Part shown: positions 34,076-45,995 of the stretch, piece after piece | Layout: each line of letters opens with the position of its first letter | Numbering within the stretch: position 1 is the stretch's first letter | Assembly (NCBI GenBank): GCA_025093555.1 | Contig: JAIWNF010000013.1 | Location: forward strand, 806,001 to 870,000 | Source of the DNA: Circinella umbellata | Taxonomy: Eukaryota > Mucoromycota > Mucoromycetes > Mucorales > Lichtheimiaceae | Length of the DNA stretch: 64,000 bases | Reading direction: 5' to 3' | Notes under the pieces: model-generated | What the model was told of the DNA's origin: nothing | Database searches by the model: none | What the model saw: only the letters and a program-made list of their open reading frames with translations | Program-made: the position numbers and the translations under genes

Positions 34076-34781
34076 TTAGATCACAGTAGAAGAAGGTGAA
34101 TGAGGATGATTGTGTAGCATAACTAATAAATTTGCGGCATCTTCTTCATCTGAAGAAAATAATAGAGCTGTCTCATTACTACTATTATTTATTGAATGAT
34201 CTCTTGATAATAAAGGTGTTGTACTATTAGTAGTTGATGTTGATGAAGATTTCTTAATAGATTGATAATGCTGTTGTTGTTGTTGTTGGTGATGACGGTA
34301 TCTAGGGGATGTACTTCGTTTAGCTGATAAAGGACTTTGAATGCTATATAAAGGAGTACTACGCGTCGCTCTTATCGGTGGTGACAATGAAGCATTATTA
34401 ATCTCGTCTGCATAAAGTTGCTGCTGTTGTTCTTCTTCTTCTTCATTATTATTAGGATAATAACGACGATAATAATTAGGAATAATATTATTATCTTCTT
34501 TTTTCTTACTCTTTTTCCTTCGTGGTTCAGTACTTTGAAAAAGATTTATTTCGAGTGTTTGTAAATCATACTTTTCGTATCCATATTGCCGTTTAAAATT
34601 AGCAAGTGCTAGTCTTGTTTTAAGACGATGCATCATCTATATATTATAATCGTATAGTATATATAAGTGTGTGTGTGTGAGATAAGAATTATAATCGAAC
34701 GCGTATAAACACTTTTTCGTTTTATTAAAACAAATTAATAATAACCTCTGTAATGTCAGATCCTTCTACTGATTGCGACAT
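34076..34781 (-). CDS. Whi5/Nrm1-like G1/S regulator candidate
   Basis: Two exons, 34781-34746 and 34636-34076, giving 198 residues that start MSQSVEGSDITE. The only ordered block follows at once: MMHRLKTRLALANFKRQYGY, then EKYDLQTLE. It matches the short 'LKxRLxLAxFK' helix that defines fungal Whi5/Nrm1-type transcriptional repressors, which bind SBF/MBF. The rest is disordered, with Lys-rich NLS-like RRKKSKKKE, a Glu/Gln run, several Ser/Thr-Pro sites (SLSPPIRATRSTP, SPLSAKRSTSPR) suited to CDK phosphorylation, and an acidic Ser patch near the C-terminus. Role as a G1/S repressor is inferred from this motif and composition only; a chance match is possible. Confidence 0.5.
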
Positions 34782-35553
34782 TGTAAAAGAAATAATACGT
34801 AATAAAAAAGGAAGTGGTTGGTGGGAAGAATAAATTATATAACAAGAATATGTAAGAATAATACGCGAACGCGTGATAAAAAAAAAGATAGACGATGTTA
34901 AGGGAAGGAAAAGGTTTTGTTCTTTGATTAGAAAAAGGTGAGAGGCGGGAAGTTTTCGATTGGAAAAAAAAATAGATAAAGGATAATAAACTGTTGTATA
35001 TAAAAAAAAGAAAGGAATATGAATTTATAAAGGAGAAAAGAAAAGAAGAGGAAAAAAAAACCAAAAAGCGCGCTTCTTTTTTTTTTTTTTTTTTTCGGTC
35101 CCTTTCCCGCATGATCAAAAAAAAATATTATTATTACTCACCCGATTCCTTTCTTCTTCTTCAATAATAACAACCATAGCAACCATCTTATTAGACCCCG
35201 TCTTTTTATAATCCCCCCCTTTCTCCTTCATTGGTTCGGAGCAAACAATTTATTATGAAAAAGCGGCATAGGTATCGGTTTATTTTCAATCCATTTCAAT
35301 TTTTAGATAATACACATGTATTTTGTTTTTCCGGTGCTTTCATGCAGAATAATAATCACTTTTGAAGAATCATATAACTCCTTTTTAGTTTAACTTTTTT
35401 AATATCTAATGTAGGAAAATATTACGTATTATACCTAATAATAATAATAAAAGCAGTGCACGGCCCCCACCTCCACCAATTGAAAAAGAAATCGAAAAAG
35501 CCTTTTTTTTATTATTCCGTGCTTTTTCTTTTCTTTCCCACACATTATTAATT
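34782..35553. other. Intergenic, divergent promoter region
   Basis: A 772-bp gap between the divergent Whi5-like and ZNG1-like genes, with a 21-base T run near 35075 and alternating purine and pyrimidine tracts. No gene was seen. Confidence 0.5.
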
Positions 35554-36943
35554 ATGCCACGCGTTCCAGTTACTATCTTGACAGTAAATATATAAGAATA
35601 ACTTTTTTAATTCTTTTAAAAAAAAGTGATGGGTTGTAACAAAACTTTCAAAAGGGTTATTTAGGTGCAGGAAAAAGTACTTTATTAAATAGAATTTTGG
35701 ATGCCACAAGAACAAATAAAAACATTCCAAAACGAATTGCAGTTATTGAAAATGAGGTATTATTACTAATGTTATATATTTTCGAAAAAAAAAAAATATT
35801 CACCATGACAATTAATTATTATTATTATTATTATTATTATTATTTTTAAAAAAAAGTTTGCAGCAGCTTTTGGTATAGTAAGTTTATTATTATGATAATA
35901 ACAAAGTCTATCCAAAGAGAGAGACTGATTTCCAATAAAAATGTATAAAAGGAAAACGAGATTTTACATCAAGATAAAATTGAAGATATTCAAAGTCTTT
36001 ATGAATTTGGTTGGTTCGTTTGAAATATTATATATTTTAATATCAAATTCTGGGTGTGTGTGTGTTTCTGGGGCTCTCACACAAACACTACAACATATAT
36101 AGGGGATGTGTCTGTTGTTCAAGTTCAGGTGAATTAATATCCGCTTTAGTCGAGATAGCCAACAAAAATGAATATGTCAATAAAGAAGAAGATAAAAAAA
36201 TTCAACATGTTATATTGGAATCAACTGGATTAGCTGATCCAGGTCCTATTTTAAACATGATTCAATATGGTGCTGATGGAAAAGGAACCGATGAAATTGT
36301 ACAAAACTTTTATGTCGATGGTATAATTACATTGGTTGATGCCAAACATTTTTTTAATCGTTTGGAAAGTGCTTCTGAACACCAAGATAAATATAAGAAT
36401 GAACCATTGACACAAATTACAACGACGGATTGTATCTTATTAAACAAGACAGATCTTGTTTCCAAAGAAGAATTGATAGAATTGACAAAGTTTATGAAAC
36501 AACATAATCCAAGCGCCAAGTTGATTCAAACGACATTTGCTCAAGTACCTGTTGAATCTTTGTTTGGAATTCGATTAACAATAGAAGAAGAAAAAAAAGA
36601 AAAAGAAAATGTATCTATCAATAAACAACATGATCCAAGTATTGAACAGACAATGTTGTTAGTGAGTGGTAAACCAATGAAAAAGAATCAAGTATTGGAT
36701 TTTGTGCGACAAGAAGCACGACAAATGCATAATACATTGTATCGAATCAAGGGTGTATTAGCTGTAACTGACAGTGATAGAAAAGTTGTTATTCAAGGAA
36801 CAGATGATAATATTGTGGTAACTGAAGATAGAACATGGGATCAAGATGAAGCAAGAGATAGTCGATTGACATTTATTGGAAAGAATATGAAAAGACATGG
36901 AGATAGATTACAAAAAGAATTTGAATCCTTAGTAGCTGAATAA
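35554..36943 (+). CDS. ZNG1: CobW/COG0523 GTPase, zinc chaperone ZNG1-like
   Basis: Five exons: 35554-35583, 35655-35756, a 21-base microexon 35857-35877, 35952-36013 and 36103-36943. All phases agree. The N-terminus VPVTILTGYLGAGKSTLLN is a Walker A close to the family GFLGAGKTT. IENE precedes switch I. GWGCVCC holds the CxCC metal-binding motif, with usual sequence NGCxCC. HVILESTGLADPGPI is the Walker B-side block, and LLNKTDLV (NKxD) gives guanine specificity. The C-terminal CobW_C domain includes TLYRIKGVLAV and ends RLTFIGKNM. ZNG1 (CBWD) uses GTP to deliver zinc to methionine aminopeptidase in the cytosol, and that is the likely role. The N-terminal CPELVPI-type docking motif of animal ZNG1 is not visible. 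Confidence 0.85.
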
Positions 36944-37052
36944 AAAAATCTTTTTTTTTTCTCCCGACCCAAGAAAAAAACACTTTGAACTTTTTAGATC
37001 GCGTTTTTCCTCTTTCTTTTTCTTTCCCAACCCAATTTTTTTTAACTACGCC

Positions 37053-37780
37053 ATGTCTAATTTCCAACAAGTTGCCGAAGCATTCGTCAAGTTTTATTAC
37101 GAAACTTTCGATTCTAACAGACAAAACCTTGCTCCTCTTTACGCAAGTAATCTATATTTTTTGAAAATAAAAATAAAAACACGTAAAAAAAAAGAGAAGA
37201 AAAAAAAAAGGCTAACATCATTTTTTTTTCTTAAATAAATGAATGAATAAATAGAGAGAGGGCTCCATGTTGACTTTTGAAAGTCAACAATTCAGTGGTA
37301 GTGCTTCTATCACCGAAAAACTTGTGGTTAGTATTATATACTTTGATCAATGATTATAAAGATGGGTTGGGAAAAAAAAAGGGGGACGGAAAAAGAAGAG
37401 AAATGAAACTTAAAAAAAAAAAAAAACAAAACATTCTTTTTTTTTTCCACAAAAATATAGGCCCTTCCCTTCCAAAAGGTTGCTCACCGCATTAGCACCA
37501 TTGATGCTCAACCAAGCAATCCTCAAACTGGTACCATTTTGGTTTTAGTAACTGGTCAACTTTTGGTAAGTTATATATATATATATATTTATCTATTATG
37601 TAAAGGAAGGTTTATATATATTAAACTTTATTGCTGCGGTTGTAATAACAATAATAATAATCAATTATATAGGTTGATGAAGAACAAAATCCTCAAATGT
37701 TCTCTCAAACCTTCCACTTGATTCCTGAGAATGATTCTTACTATGTCTTTAATGACATTTTCCGTTTGAACTACGCTTAA
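37053..37780 (+). CDS. NTF2: Nuclear transport factor 2
   Basis: Four exons, 37053-37146, 37259-37326, 37461-37565 and 37673-37780, giving 124 residues, the usual NTF2 length. Visible blocks are [73 protein letters not shown] and the near-invariant end [20 protein letters not shown], then [14 protein letters not shown]. The protein carries Ran-GDP into the nucleus and binds FxFG nucleoporins as a homodimer. I chose the GTAATC donor at 37147 with the acceptor at 37258, because this reproduces the exact spacing of yeast NTF2 around MLTFE. It starts 110 bp after the ZNG1-like stop, in the same direction. Confidence 0.93.
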
Positions 37781-38186
37781 ACATAAAACCAATCTTAATT
37801 TATATATATCAAGTTTGATTTTGTGTCATTCCCCCCTCACTCCCCCCCCTCACCCGCCCTATAATATATGTGTGTTTCTATCTCTCTCTCTCTCTCTCTC
37901 TAATAATATACAAGCTTGCAGGTTAAAAAAAATATTATTTTGTCTATTATCCCCCAAGAGAATATTTTTGACGCGTTTTTTTTAATAGTTCATTTATTAC
38001 ATGAAGGAAAAAAGAAGTATGAGTTAAAAAAAATGTGCTGTGTTGTGTTATATATGTGTGTGTATGTGTGTGTGTGGTTTTTTTTTTCTTCGTCCTTTTT
38101 GGTTACTAAGAGATAAAAAAAAAAGGGGGAGGTGTATGTGTGTTTAAGGTAATTCAGGGAAGGAATGGGATGATTGAAAGAGTTAT
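37781..38186. repeat. Convergent gap with CT microsatellite
   Basis: This 406-bp gap between NTF2 and PDI 3' ends holds a (CT)n tract at about 37881-37901, C-rich patches near 37830-37855 and a TG-rich stretch near 38040-38075. No gene was seen. Confidence 0.6.
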
Positions 38187-39839
38187 TTACAATTCATCCT
38201 TAGTTACGGGCTTGGCTTTTTTATCAAAAGCACCAAGAACGTTACGACGGATAGTAAAGTCATCAACCTTGTTTAAAGTAACGGTATTGGACTTGATAAT
38301 ACGATCAACACGTGCAGTTTCGGTCTTTACAAATCCGTCCCCGTTTTCCAAAATTTTCTTCATAAAGACAGCATAAATCTTTGCATTACGCGTACCCAAT
38401 TCCTTTGCAATGGCTTCAGTATCAGCTTTTATTTTTTCACGTTGTTCTTTATCTGAAGTAGAAATAAATTGAATGGCTAACTTGTCTAATTCAGGAAGAC
38501 GACCAGCCTATGATTTTTCAGTTTTTTTTAAGGAAAAAAAAAATAATCAGTAAACTTATAATATATATATATAAACTCTTCCATTCATTTTTTTACCTTA
38601 GCATCAAGACCACCACCTACAAGACGATGAGTACCACATTGTTTGTTCAAATAATCAATGAAACCAGCTTCTGAACGTTGACCTTCATATAAAACTGGTT
38701 CTTTATCATCACCAGCAGGGAAAAATTTGATAGTAGGGAAACCAGAAATATCATATTGTGTACCAATATCACGTTCAGCATCTGCATCAATCTTTGCAAC
38801 CTTACACTATATTATAAAAAATCAATTTTCCCCCCCTTGGTTAGTTATAAAAGTTATCATAAAACTTCCAAGAGATTATATATATATATGAGACTTACGT
38901 TAGGTTCATTTGCAAAAGCAGTAGCAACCTTTTCATAAATAGGAGCTAAAAAAATAAAAAATAAAAATATCACAAATTAAAAATTTTAGTAATACAACAA
39001 TATCAATCCCAAAAACAAAAAGCATATGAAAATAACTTACCCAAGTTCTTACAATGACCACACCAAGGAGCATAAAATTCAACTAAAACATTTTGTTTAG
39101 GATTTTTAACAATAGAATCAAAATTCTTGGTATCCAATACGACAACTTGAGATTTTTGAGACTTGATACGAGGACGAAGACCTGTCTTTTCTTGAATAAA
39201 TTTAGTCAAAGAATCCAAATCACGACCACCACGATAATCTTCTACACCTTCTTTTGTAGTAACACCCTTAGGGAACCATTTTAAGGTAGGGAAACCTTGA
39301 ACACCAAATTGACCCCCCAAATCACGATGGTCATCAGCATTTAATTTAGCAATAACTACTTGATCTTGAACATTAGCAAACGCGTCACCTAATTCTTCAT
39401 AAGTAGGAGCCAATTTTTTACAATGACCACACCAAGGAGCATAAAATTCGACAAGAGCAGGACGTTGACCATCTATCACTTTGTGAAAGTTACCCGTAGT
39501 CAAAACAAACACATTGTTTTCCATTTCAATAGCACCACTATTGGAAGTAGAAACAATACCAGAAGCTTTCGTACGTAAATGGTCAATAATATCCATGGGA
39601 GTATTGAAATCTTTTAATGAGTCAAAAGCAACATTAACATGGCCTGCAATTTTCTCGGGTGTTGTAGCCTTGATCTCGGTCCAAGCATTGTGTAAATGAA
39701 ATTGTACAGTAGGAACATCCAATTGTTTAGCTTGTTCAACAAGATTTAAAGCAATATCACCTCCCTTGTAATGGTCGTAACCAAGGAACGCAGCATTAAT
39801 TAATACAAGTAAAGTAAAAAGGGTACGAAAGACTCCCAT
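38187..39839 (-). CDS. ER protein disulfide isomerase, ERp38 type
   Basis: Four exons: 39839-39041, 38945-38899, 38806-38597 and 38507-38187, total 459 codons. An N-terminal hydrophobic leader (FRTLFTLLVLINAAFLG) is followed by about 90 residues with no thioredoxin motif. Two thioredoxin domains each carry EFYAPWCGHCK (CGHC), followed by GVQGFPTLKWFPKG and DISGFPTIKFFP with their cis-proline. An ERp29-like helical C-terminal domain follows, ending KPVTKDEL, a KDEL retrieval signal. This a-a'-D arrangement is that of fungal/plant PDI-D (ERp38), which forms and rearranges disulfides in the ER lumen. The extra N-terminal region between leader and first domain is longer than in typical PDI-D and is the one unusual trait. 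Confidence 0.92.
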
Positions 39840-40623
39840 TTTTTTTTAAGAAAAAAAAAAAAAGTTGGAGAGGAAGAAAAGGAACAAAGAAGGGTTCTAA
39901 TGAAAAAAAGCTGTAAACGTTATGTATAATGCGCACTAAAAAAAAAATAAAGTCATTTGTACGCGAATCACTTGGAACTACTTCATTGGTCAAAATATTT
40001 TAACCGTGCGGTGGACAATTCAAAAGAATCTATTTATATTCCCCCTAATTTTTTAATAAATATGGTTAAAATGCAGTCTAGTTATCAATAGTTTATTATT
40101 ATTATCATTATTATTATTTGCAACATGTAAAATAAATCCCAAGTTTGTGGATTTTTCTTTTATCTTAAATATTGGGTTTGTGATGGAAGGGGTGGTGGAG
40201 AGAAAAGAACTATATAATTTAGATAGTTTGACTTGTTGCATGGTTACGCGCACACTTGAAAAATTATAATTATTTATAGTAACCATGGTTATATAACTAG
40301 AACTTCAAATCAAGTGTAATATATAAAATAGTATGGTTTATTTTTTTTTTTGGTTTTTCAAATTAAAGGAAATATAATTTTATTTTATTTTTGTTGAAGA
40401 GGATATATAAATATACAATGAATAATGATAATAATGATAATAATAATAATATGTTAACATGAAGTTTGAGGTAGGGAGGAGGAAGGGGAATCGATTATAT
40501 ATACAAAAGGGAAGAATTAAAGAATGTTATATGGAAAAAAAAAATATAAGAATGGGGGTTTTTTTCGCGAATTGATGATATCATATCGTTTGTTATTTTG
40601 ATGATGAATAATAATAGTATTTT
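39840..40623. other. Intergenic 0.8 kb
   Basis: AT-rich gap upstream of PDI and downstream of the kinase gene (both minus). There are A/T runs and a CACTTG/CCAA-rich patch near 39970. No unfolded-protein-response element could be assigned by eye. Confidence 0.4.
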
Positions 40624-42060
40624 TCAAGAAGAACACCAAGATGAATGGAGTACTTGTTGAATAGTATATCGTTTATGAGGATCTACTTGAAGTAAACCAT
40701 GTAAAAGATCTTTTAAATCATTTGATAAATTATCTTCAGGTAAAATCTCAAATCTACCATCCAATATCTTTTGTTGAAGTCTAACATCATAACAATCTTG
40801 AAATGGAAGACGACCTGTCACTAAAGCATATAATACAACACCTAATGACCAAAGATCGGTAGCAGGAGAAGGTAATGGTTTAGTAGATCGAATTTGTTCA
40901 GGCGCAGCATAAGCTAATGAACCACCAGCGACTTCATCAAACATAGAGGGTGCTTGATAGATAGCTAAACCAAAATCACATATTTTAATACGATTAGAAT
41001 CATCCAAAAGAATATTTTCTAATTTCAAATCCTTGTGACAGACTCTAGCTTCTTGATGTAAATAGTGTAATGCGTGACATATTTGCATAACCACAGTACG
41101 AGCTTCTTGTTCATTGAACCGTTTTTTATTGACACGATCCAATAATGAACCACCACCACAATAGTTACATACAATATACATGGCATGATCAGTTTCAAGT
41201 ATCTTTTCAATTAAAACCAAGTTGGGATGATCAAGAGATTTCCAAATATCCAATTCACGATCCAGTCGAGATTGAGTTTGATCATTTAAACAGCTTTTTT
41301 TAATAACTTTGACAGCCACTTTATGACCATCTGAGATACTATAACCACTACGAACAGTAGAAAAACCACCTTGACCAATGACTTTATCAAATACATAGTC
41401 ATCAATTTCATCACCATCTTCTTCATAAGCAGGAGGTACAACAGGTGATGCAAAACTTGATAAGAAAGATGCAGCGGGTGATTTCATATGTTCCCAAGAT
41501 TTAGCATTAATACTTCCAGTAGGTGAAGTAAATGATCCTTTACGTATTTGACATTTACTATGTGGAATATCACGTCTTGATACTAATGATGGTGATAATG
41601 GACCATACGTAGGTGATGCTGCGGTAGATGATGATGATGAACTGGGTGATGGTGAAGGAGAAAGTGATGGAGGATTTAATGATTGTTGAGTACAAGATGA
41701 ACGACGACGTTGCTGTTGCTGTTGCTGTTGTTGTTGCTGCTGTCCTTGTTGATTATCTTTTTGTAAAGTACAAGAAGATCTTGGTTTATCATGAGGATAA
41801 TTTAAATTTCGAAAAATATCAGAGTAATATTCATCTTGACGTTGACCAGTAAGATCATCCTTATTATTGTTATAAGAAATACCAAGTGGGTCAGTATCGA
41901 TATGTAAATGATTATTAATATTATTATTTTTCTTTTTTGGTGATGATTGAACTAATTGTTCTTCTTGTTGTCTTTGTTGTTGTTGCTGTTGTTGCCTCGA
42001 AGGGCGAATGAATTGAAAGTATGAATTAAAACGATTATCAGTGGCTTTATTAGGATTCAT
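40624..42060 (-). CDS. Serine/threonine protein kinase (CAMK/Snf1-like)
   Basis: Intronless 478-residue protein. The first ~215 residues are disordered, with Gln runs (41710-41745), Ser-Pro sites and an LNPPSLSPSPSPSSSSSS stretch. The kinase domain runs from about residue 220 to the end: IGQGGFSTV (glycine loop), VAVKVIKK (ATP-binding Lys), HKDLKLENILL (catalytic loop, HKD instead of HRD), KICDFGLA (DFG) and GSLAYAAPEQI (APE). DLWSLGVVLYALVTGRLPF and the end DPHKRYTIQQVLHSSW follow. The LKLEN and activation-segment features place it in the CAMK/Snf1-related group, near fungal nutrient or stress kinases. No regulatory domain follows the kinase domain. HKD for HRD occurs in other active kinases, so activity is expected. 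Confidence 0.85.
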   Translation of the reverse strand: MNPNKATDNRFNSYFQFIRPSRQQQQQQQRQQEEQLVQSSPKKKNNNINNHLHIDTDPLGISYNNNKDDLTGQRQDEYYSDIFRNLNYPHDKPRSSCTLQKDNQQGQQQQQQQQQQQRRRSSCTQQSLNPPSLSPSPSPSSSSSSTAASPTYGPLSPSLVSRRDIPHSKCQIRKGSFTSPTGSINAKSWEHMKSPAASFLSSFASPVVPPAYEEDGDEIDDYVFDKVIGQGGFSTVRSGYSISDGHKVAVKVIKKSCLNDQTQSRLDRELDIWKSLDHPNLVLIEKILETDHAMYIVCNYCGGGSLLDRVNKKRFNEQEARTVVMQICHALHYLHQEARVCHKDLKLENILLDDSNRIKICDFGLAIYQAPSMFDEVAGGSLAYAAPEQIRSTKPLPSPATDLWSLGVVLYALVTGRLPFQDCYDVRLQQKILDGRFEILPEDNLSNDLKDLLHGLLQVDPHKRYTIQQVLHSSWCSS

Positions 42061-44789
42061 TCAGTTTATTATTATTAGGTACAAAAGGATAACAAAGCTT
42101 CTTTTTTTTTTGTTTGTGGGGTTAAGTAAGTTAAAAAAAGAACTCAGGTATAATGATTTTAGAGAGAAGAAAAAAAAAAAAAAGGAAAAAAAAGGATAGG
42201 AAGAAAGGATCAAAGAAATAGATAAAAAAAAGTACTTAATCCAATCAAATTATATGTTCATACTCGTGTTCTTATCTATATTACCCCCCGGGGCTTATCT
42301 ACGATCCTTTTAAGTGTTATCGTCCAATCATATGTAATAATCCCCGTAAAACAATAGGTTGTGATTCCAATTCACCGTCTTCTGTTTGGTTAATTTCATC
42401 AAAGCCAAGCAAGTTACAAAACCTTCCCACACCAAGATTTACAAAAAAACTTTCTCCTTAAAAATATAACTCAATTGAATCCATTCTCCTGGGGTCTCAG
42501 TTAAACATTAATACAATTTTAATGGAATCAAGTTAAAAATTAATGTTAAAAAAGGACGGTTGTGCTGGTTATATCTACTTTTTCCGATCATTTCCGAATT
42601 GTCATTCCCTAATATGCTTGTTTATTACCTTTATTTGGTGTACAAAAAAAGTTTTGGCCTCTTTTTTCATGCTGTAAAAGTGAGTATCATTTTTTTAAGA
42701 TCCGATTAATAAAATTTTCTATAAAGTATGCATTTCTCCCCCCAATCTTCAACAACACTCCCCCCCTCCTTTTACTTACTCCCTCTTTTACATATATAAA
42801 ATGAAAAGATTCCATCCTAAACAGAGAAAATATATATTTGAATAATGAAATAAAGTACATTTTTAAACAAATCATTTATAAATAAAAAAATAACTATTTT
42901 TTACTTTTTATTTATTTATTTTTATTTTTCTTTTGTTATTGTTTGCTACACTTTTTTTTATCGGCTCACATGATGAAATAAGAAAAAAAAAGTTCCGTCG
43001 GTTTTCGTAGGAAAACAACATTTCTATTTTATAATTCCCCTCCGATAAAAAAAACATCATTTGAAATGCCAACTCTCTTGAATTTATAACAAAGAGCACG
43101 TCTTTTTTTTTTAACAACGAATTTTACTTTACCAAAAGATAATTCCAAAGAAAATGTCATTTTTCAAATGATGCAACAAAAAGGATTAGGGTGTGAAATT
43201 TGCTTTATTTAGTAAACTAACATTCAGCCTCTCTCCCCCCCCTTATTTTTAAAATCATATGACTTTTTTTTTTATACTTATAGTACCCTCTATATAATTC
43301 AACTCTTTTATATTATGTCATACATATTTATATACATCTTAATAAGGAACTTACAGATATCATGCCACAAGATGAGATATATTTTTTTTTTGCTTATCTT
43401 TAATCAAACATCGTTTTCTTCAGATGATCCAAAATATATAATTGACAAAAATACTTTTTTTTTTCCACTCCCACCCCCCCCAATCCAAATTTTTTCCCCG
43501 CAAAAAAAAAAAAAAGATCGTCCCCAATAAAATAGTGATGTAACTGCTGTATTTGGTATTATTATCCAGTTTGATTTATACATCTTTTATTTAATGTTCA
43601 ACAAAAAAAAAGTTTTTTTTTAAAAAGAAGAAGGTCATAAAGATATAATATTCTTATTATAAATTATAAGAAGTTATAAGCAAACAGTCCAATATATTTA
43701 TATATAAATTTTATATTTACAAAACATTACGTCATTATGTTTTGTGAGGTGTAAACTTATCTTAATATAGAAACAAAAAGACTTATTTTCTTATTATATA
43801 GTCTATTTATTAGACATAAGCATGGATCAAAACAAACAAGTACGTACGTATATTAATGTAAACTAAATTAACATACAAATAATTTCAATTTCAAAAGTAG
43901 TATCATTGTCTTTAAATTGATAGGCCCAATTCTTTAAAAAAACAGAAATATGTACTCTCCATATATGTACGAAATATGGGTCTAACTTTTGGAGCTAACC
44001 TTATAGCTACACAACATATTTTAAGATTACATATAATTATGATAGATTAAGTTCGAATGTCATTTCATAAAATGCAAAAACTATAGTAGTAGACATTAAT
44101 AAACATGTGGTTATTATCAATACGTACATGTTTATATAGGAAATGTACTGAAAAAAAAAAAGAATGTGTAATAACTAAAAGTCTTTCCAGTAGGAAGACA
44201 AACACAATAGAAAAATGAAATTATCTACACTGAGCACCTAGCATAAGAACAAAAAATCATGATAACTATGATATGAACAATTGATCATCTGAACCACAGT
44301 ATGTAAAGCATTTGTTTTTATGCGGCTTTGGTAAATTTATTTTAATTGAATTTGCAAGACATTGATAATATCAGATACGCATATTTTTTTTTTTTTTTGG
44401 AGGGTTTTAATGAATATTTTTATTGGTGAGGAAAAATAGACTAAAGCTTGAAAGTTATTCTCCAAAGGATATTATAAAAAAGGAATGGTTTCATTCAGAA
44501 TAATCGCCACATATTTAGTTCGTAGTCGTCTTGATTCGTCAATAAAAAGATTATTCATTCGTTTTATTCACCAATGTAGTATGTTTCGATTGCTTTTTGA
44601 CTTATTACAAAGCAAGAAAAAAAAAACTCTCGCCATGTTGGTTCCATAACAACATATCAATGTTCTGCGATTCTTTCACTCCGTCTTAAATTTTTTATTG
44701 ATCTATAAATATACATAAAAAAAGTATTAATAATTAGTTATTTTTTATAACCATTATCCCATTACGATCAAAATTCAATAAAAAAATTA
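42061..44789. other. Gene-poor 2.7 kb
   Basis: AT-rich DNA upstream of the kinase gene with many A, T and C homopolymers (for example near 43230, 43470 and 44390). No ORF here has recognisable domains or splice-linked exons, and no RNA gene was found. Confidence 0.4.
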
Positions 44790-45086
44790 TTACCTTCTTT
44801 TTATTTTTCTCTTGTTACGTATGGCTTGCCTCATTGTTTGGAAACTATGGATACCAGCTTGTAATCACTATTCACTTAATTCTTGGTGACTATTATAAAA
44901 CGTTAACAGCCTATCACTTTACGACAAATCGAACTACCTGAATGAATATACGTGCACGAAAGAAAGTATATGATTTCAATAATTATGATTTACCTCTTCC
45001 CACGGCCCATTTTTTTTGTATGTCTATTACTTGGTACAGTTCTTCTGGTAAAGGCCTCTTTTTTGGAATCGAATTTATTTTATCCA
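44790..45086 (-). CDS. Possible 3' exons of an unrecognised gene
   Basis: Two coding-like exons on minus. Exon 45086-44994 lies between a TTTAG acceptor and a GTAAAT donor and reads DKINSIPKKRPLPEELYQVI, then DIQKKWAVGR. Exon 44857-44790 follows in phase and reads AGIHSFQTMRQAIRNKRKIK, then RR and a stop, a basic nuclear-type tail. Upstream exons would have to lie beyond the repeats. Candidates are 47020-46974 (CDQENKRIKSSTTNVE, with acceptor and GTATGT donor) and a first ORF at 47215, but I could not join them in one frame. It could be a real gene with a repeat-filled intron or a broken one. No family was recognised. Confidence 0.35.
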
Positions 45087-45191
45087 CTAAATAAATAAAA
45101 AATAAAGTGGTTAAATAGACATTGATAATATACATCAACACGATATCAATTAATTTTTTTTTTCAATTCATATTATTATGGTTGTCATGTC

Positions 45192-45575
45192 ACCAATTAA
45201 ACCATAGCGTAGACGTCGAATTGAAGAAAACTGTATTGCTTGCCCTCCAGTTGTTCGCCGTAACAAATATCCCAATCCTTACCCCCAACCAAATACAGTT
45301 TTCCTTTGGCTTGTTAATCATATCTATATATTATAAAAGTAAAATCAAGTAAAGTAAAGCAATCCACAACCCATTCACTTCCTACCAATTAAACCATAGC
45401 GTAGACGTCGAATTGAAGAAAACTGTATTGCTTGCCCTCCAGTTGTTCGCCCTATAAAAAATCCCAATCCTTACCCCCAACCAAATACAGTTTTCCGTTT
45501 GCCTTGTTAACCATATCTATATATTATAAAAGTAAAATCAAGTAAAGTAAAGCATTCCACAACCCATTCACTTCC
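45192..45575. repeat. 192-bp tandem duplication
   Basis: Two direct copies start at 45192 and 45384, both opening ACCAATTAAACCATAGCGTA and ending near CCCATTCACTTCC. They are nearly identical, with small differences around CGCCGTAACAAATAT versus CGCCCTATAAAAAAT. The unit does not resemble a known coding sequence. Confidence 0.85.
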
Positions 45576-45975
45576 ACCCACCTACTCATACTCCTGCGCT
45601 TCCACCAATTTGCTCCCCCTTATTCAGTTACATTCATTAGCTTCCACCCATTCACTCGCACCCATTCATTTCCACTCATTCATATACACCCATTAGCTTT
45701 CACCCTTTAGCTTCCACACACACTTACACTCGCTTATGCGCATTCACTCACAGGCATTCACCTCCACTCCTTCGCTTCTATCCCTTCACATCCGCTCATT
45801 CAGTTACACCCATAAGCCCCCACCAACTCACACCCACTCCCTTTCACTCCTTCACTTCCTTTCACTCATTTCCACTCCTTGCCTTTTAACTATTTGCTTC
45901 CACACTCTTTCAGTCCTACATGCATTCATTTCGCCCATTTTTTTTTCCAATCATTTACCTTCTTACCTACCTTGT
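45576..45975. repeat. Degenerate TTCA/CCAC-rich simple repeat
   Basis: About 400 bp of imperfect short motifs of the type CCATTCACTTCCAC and ACTCATTCA on the plus strand, strongly depleted in G. It runs directly from the second 192-bp copy into the 28-bp minisatellite. Confidence 0.7.
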
Positions 45976-45995
45976 TGAATCACCAACCTTGTTAA

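Noticed and set aside
34756..35118. 120-codon minus ORF upstream of the Whi5-like gene
   Set aside because: It is made of homopolymer tracts (Lys, Phe, Ser runs) in promoter DNA and has no domain; it overlaps the real first exon in another frame.
37141..37160. GC-AG intron in NTF2 (donor GCAAGT at 37143)
   Set aside because: A GT donor at 37147 with the acceptor at 37258 gives the exact length of yeast NTF2 around MLTFE, so a non-canonical intron is not needed.
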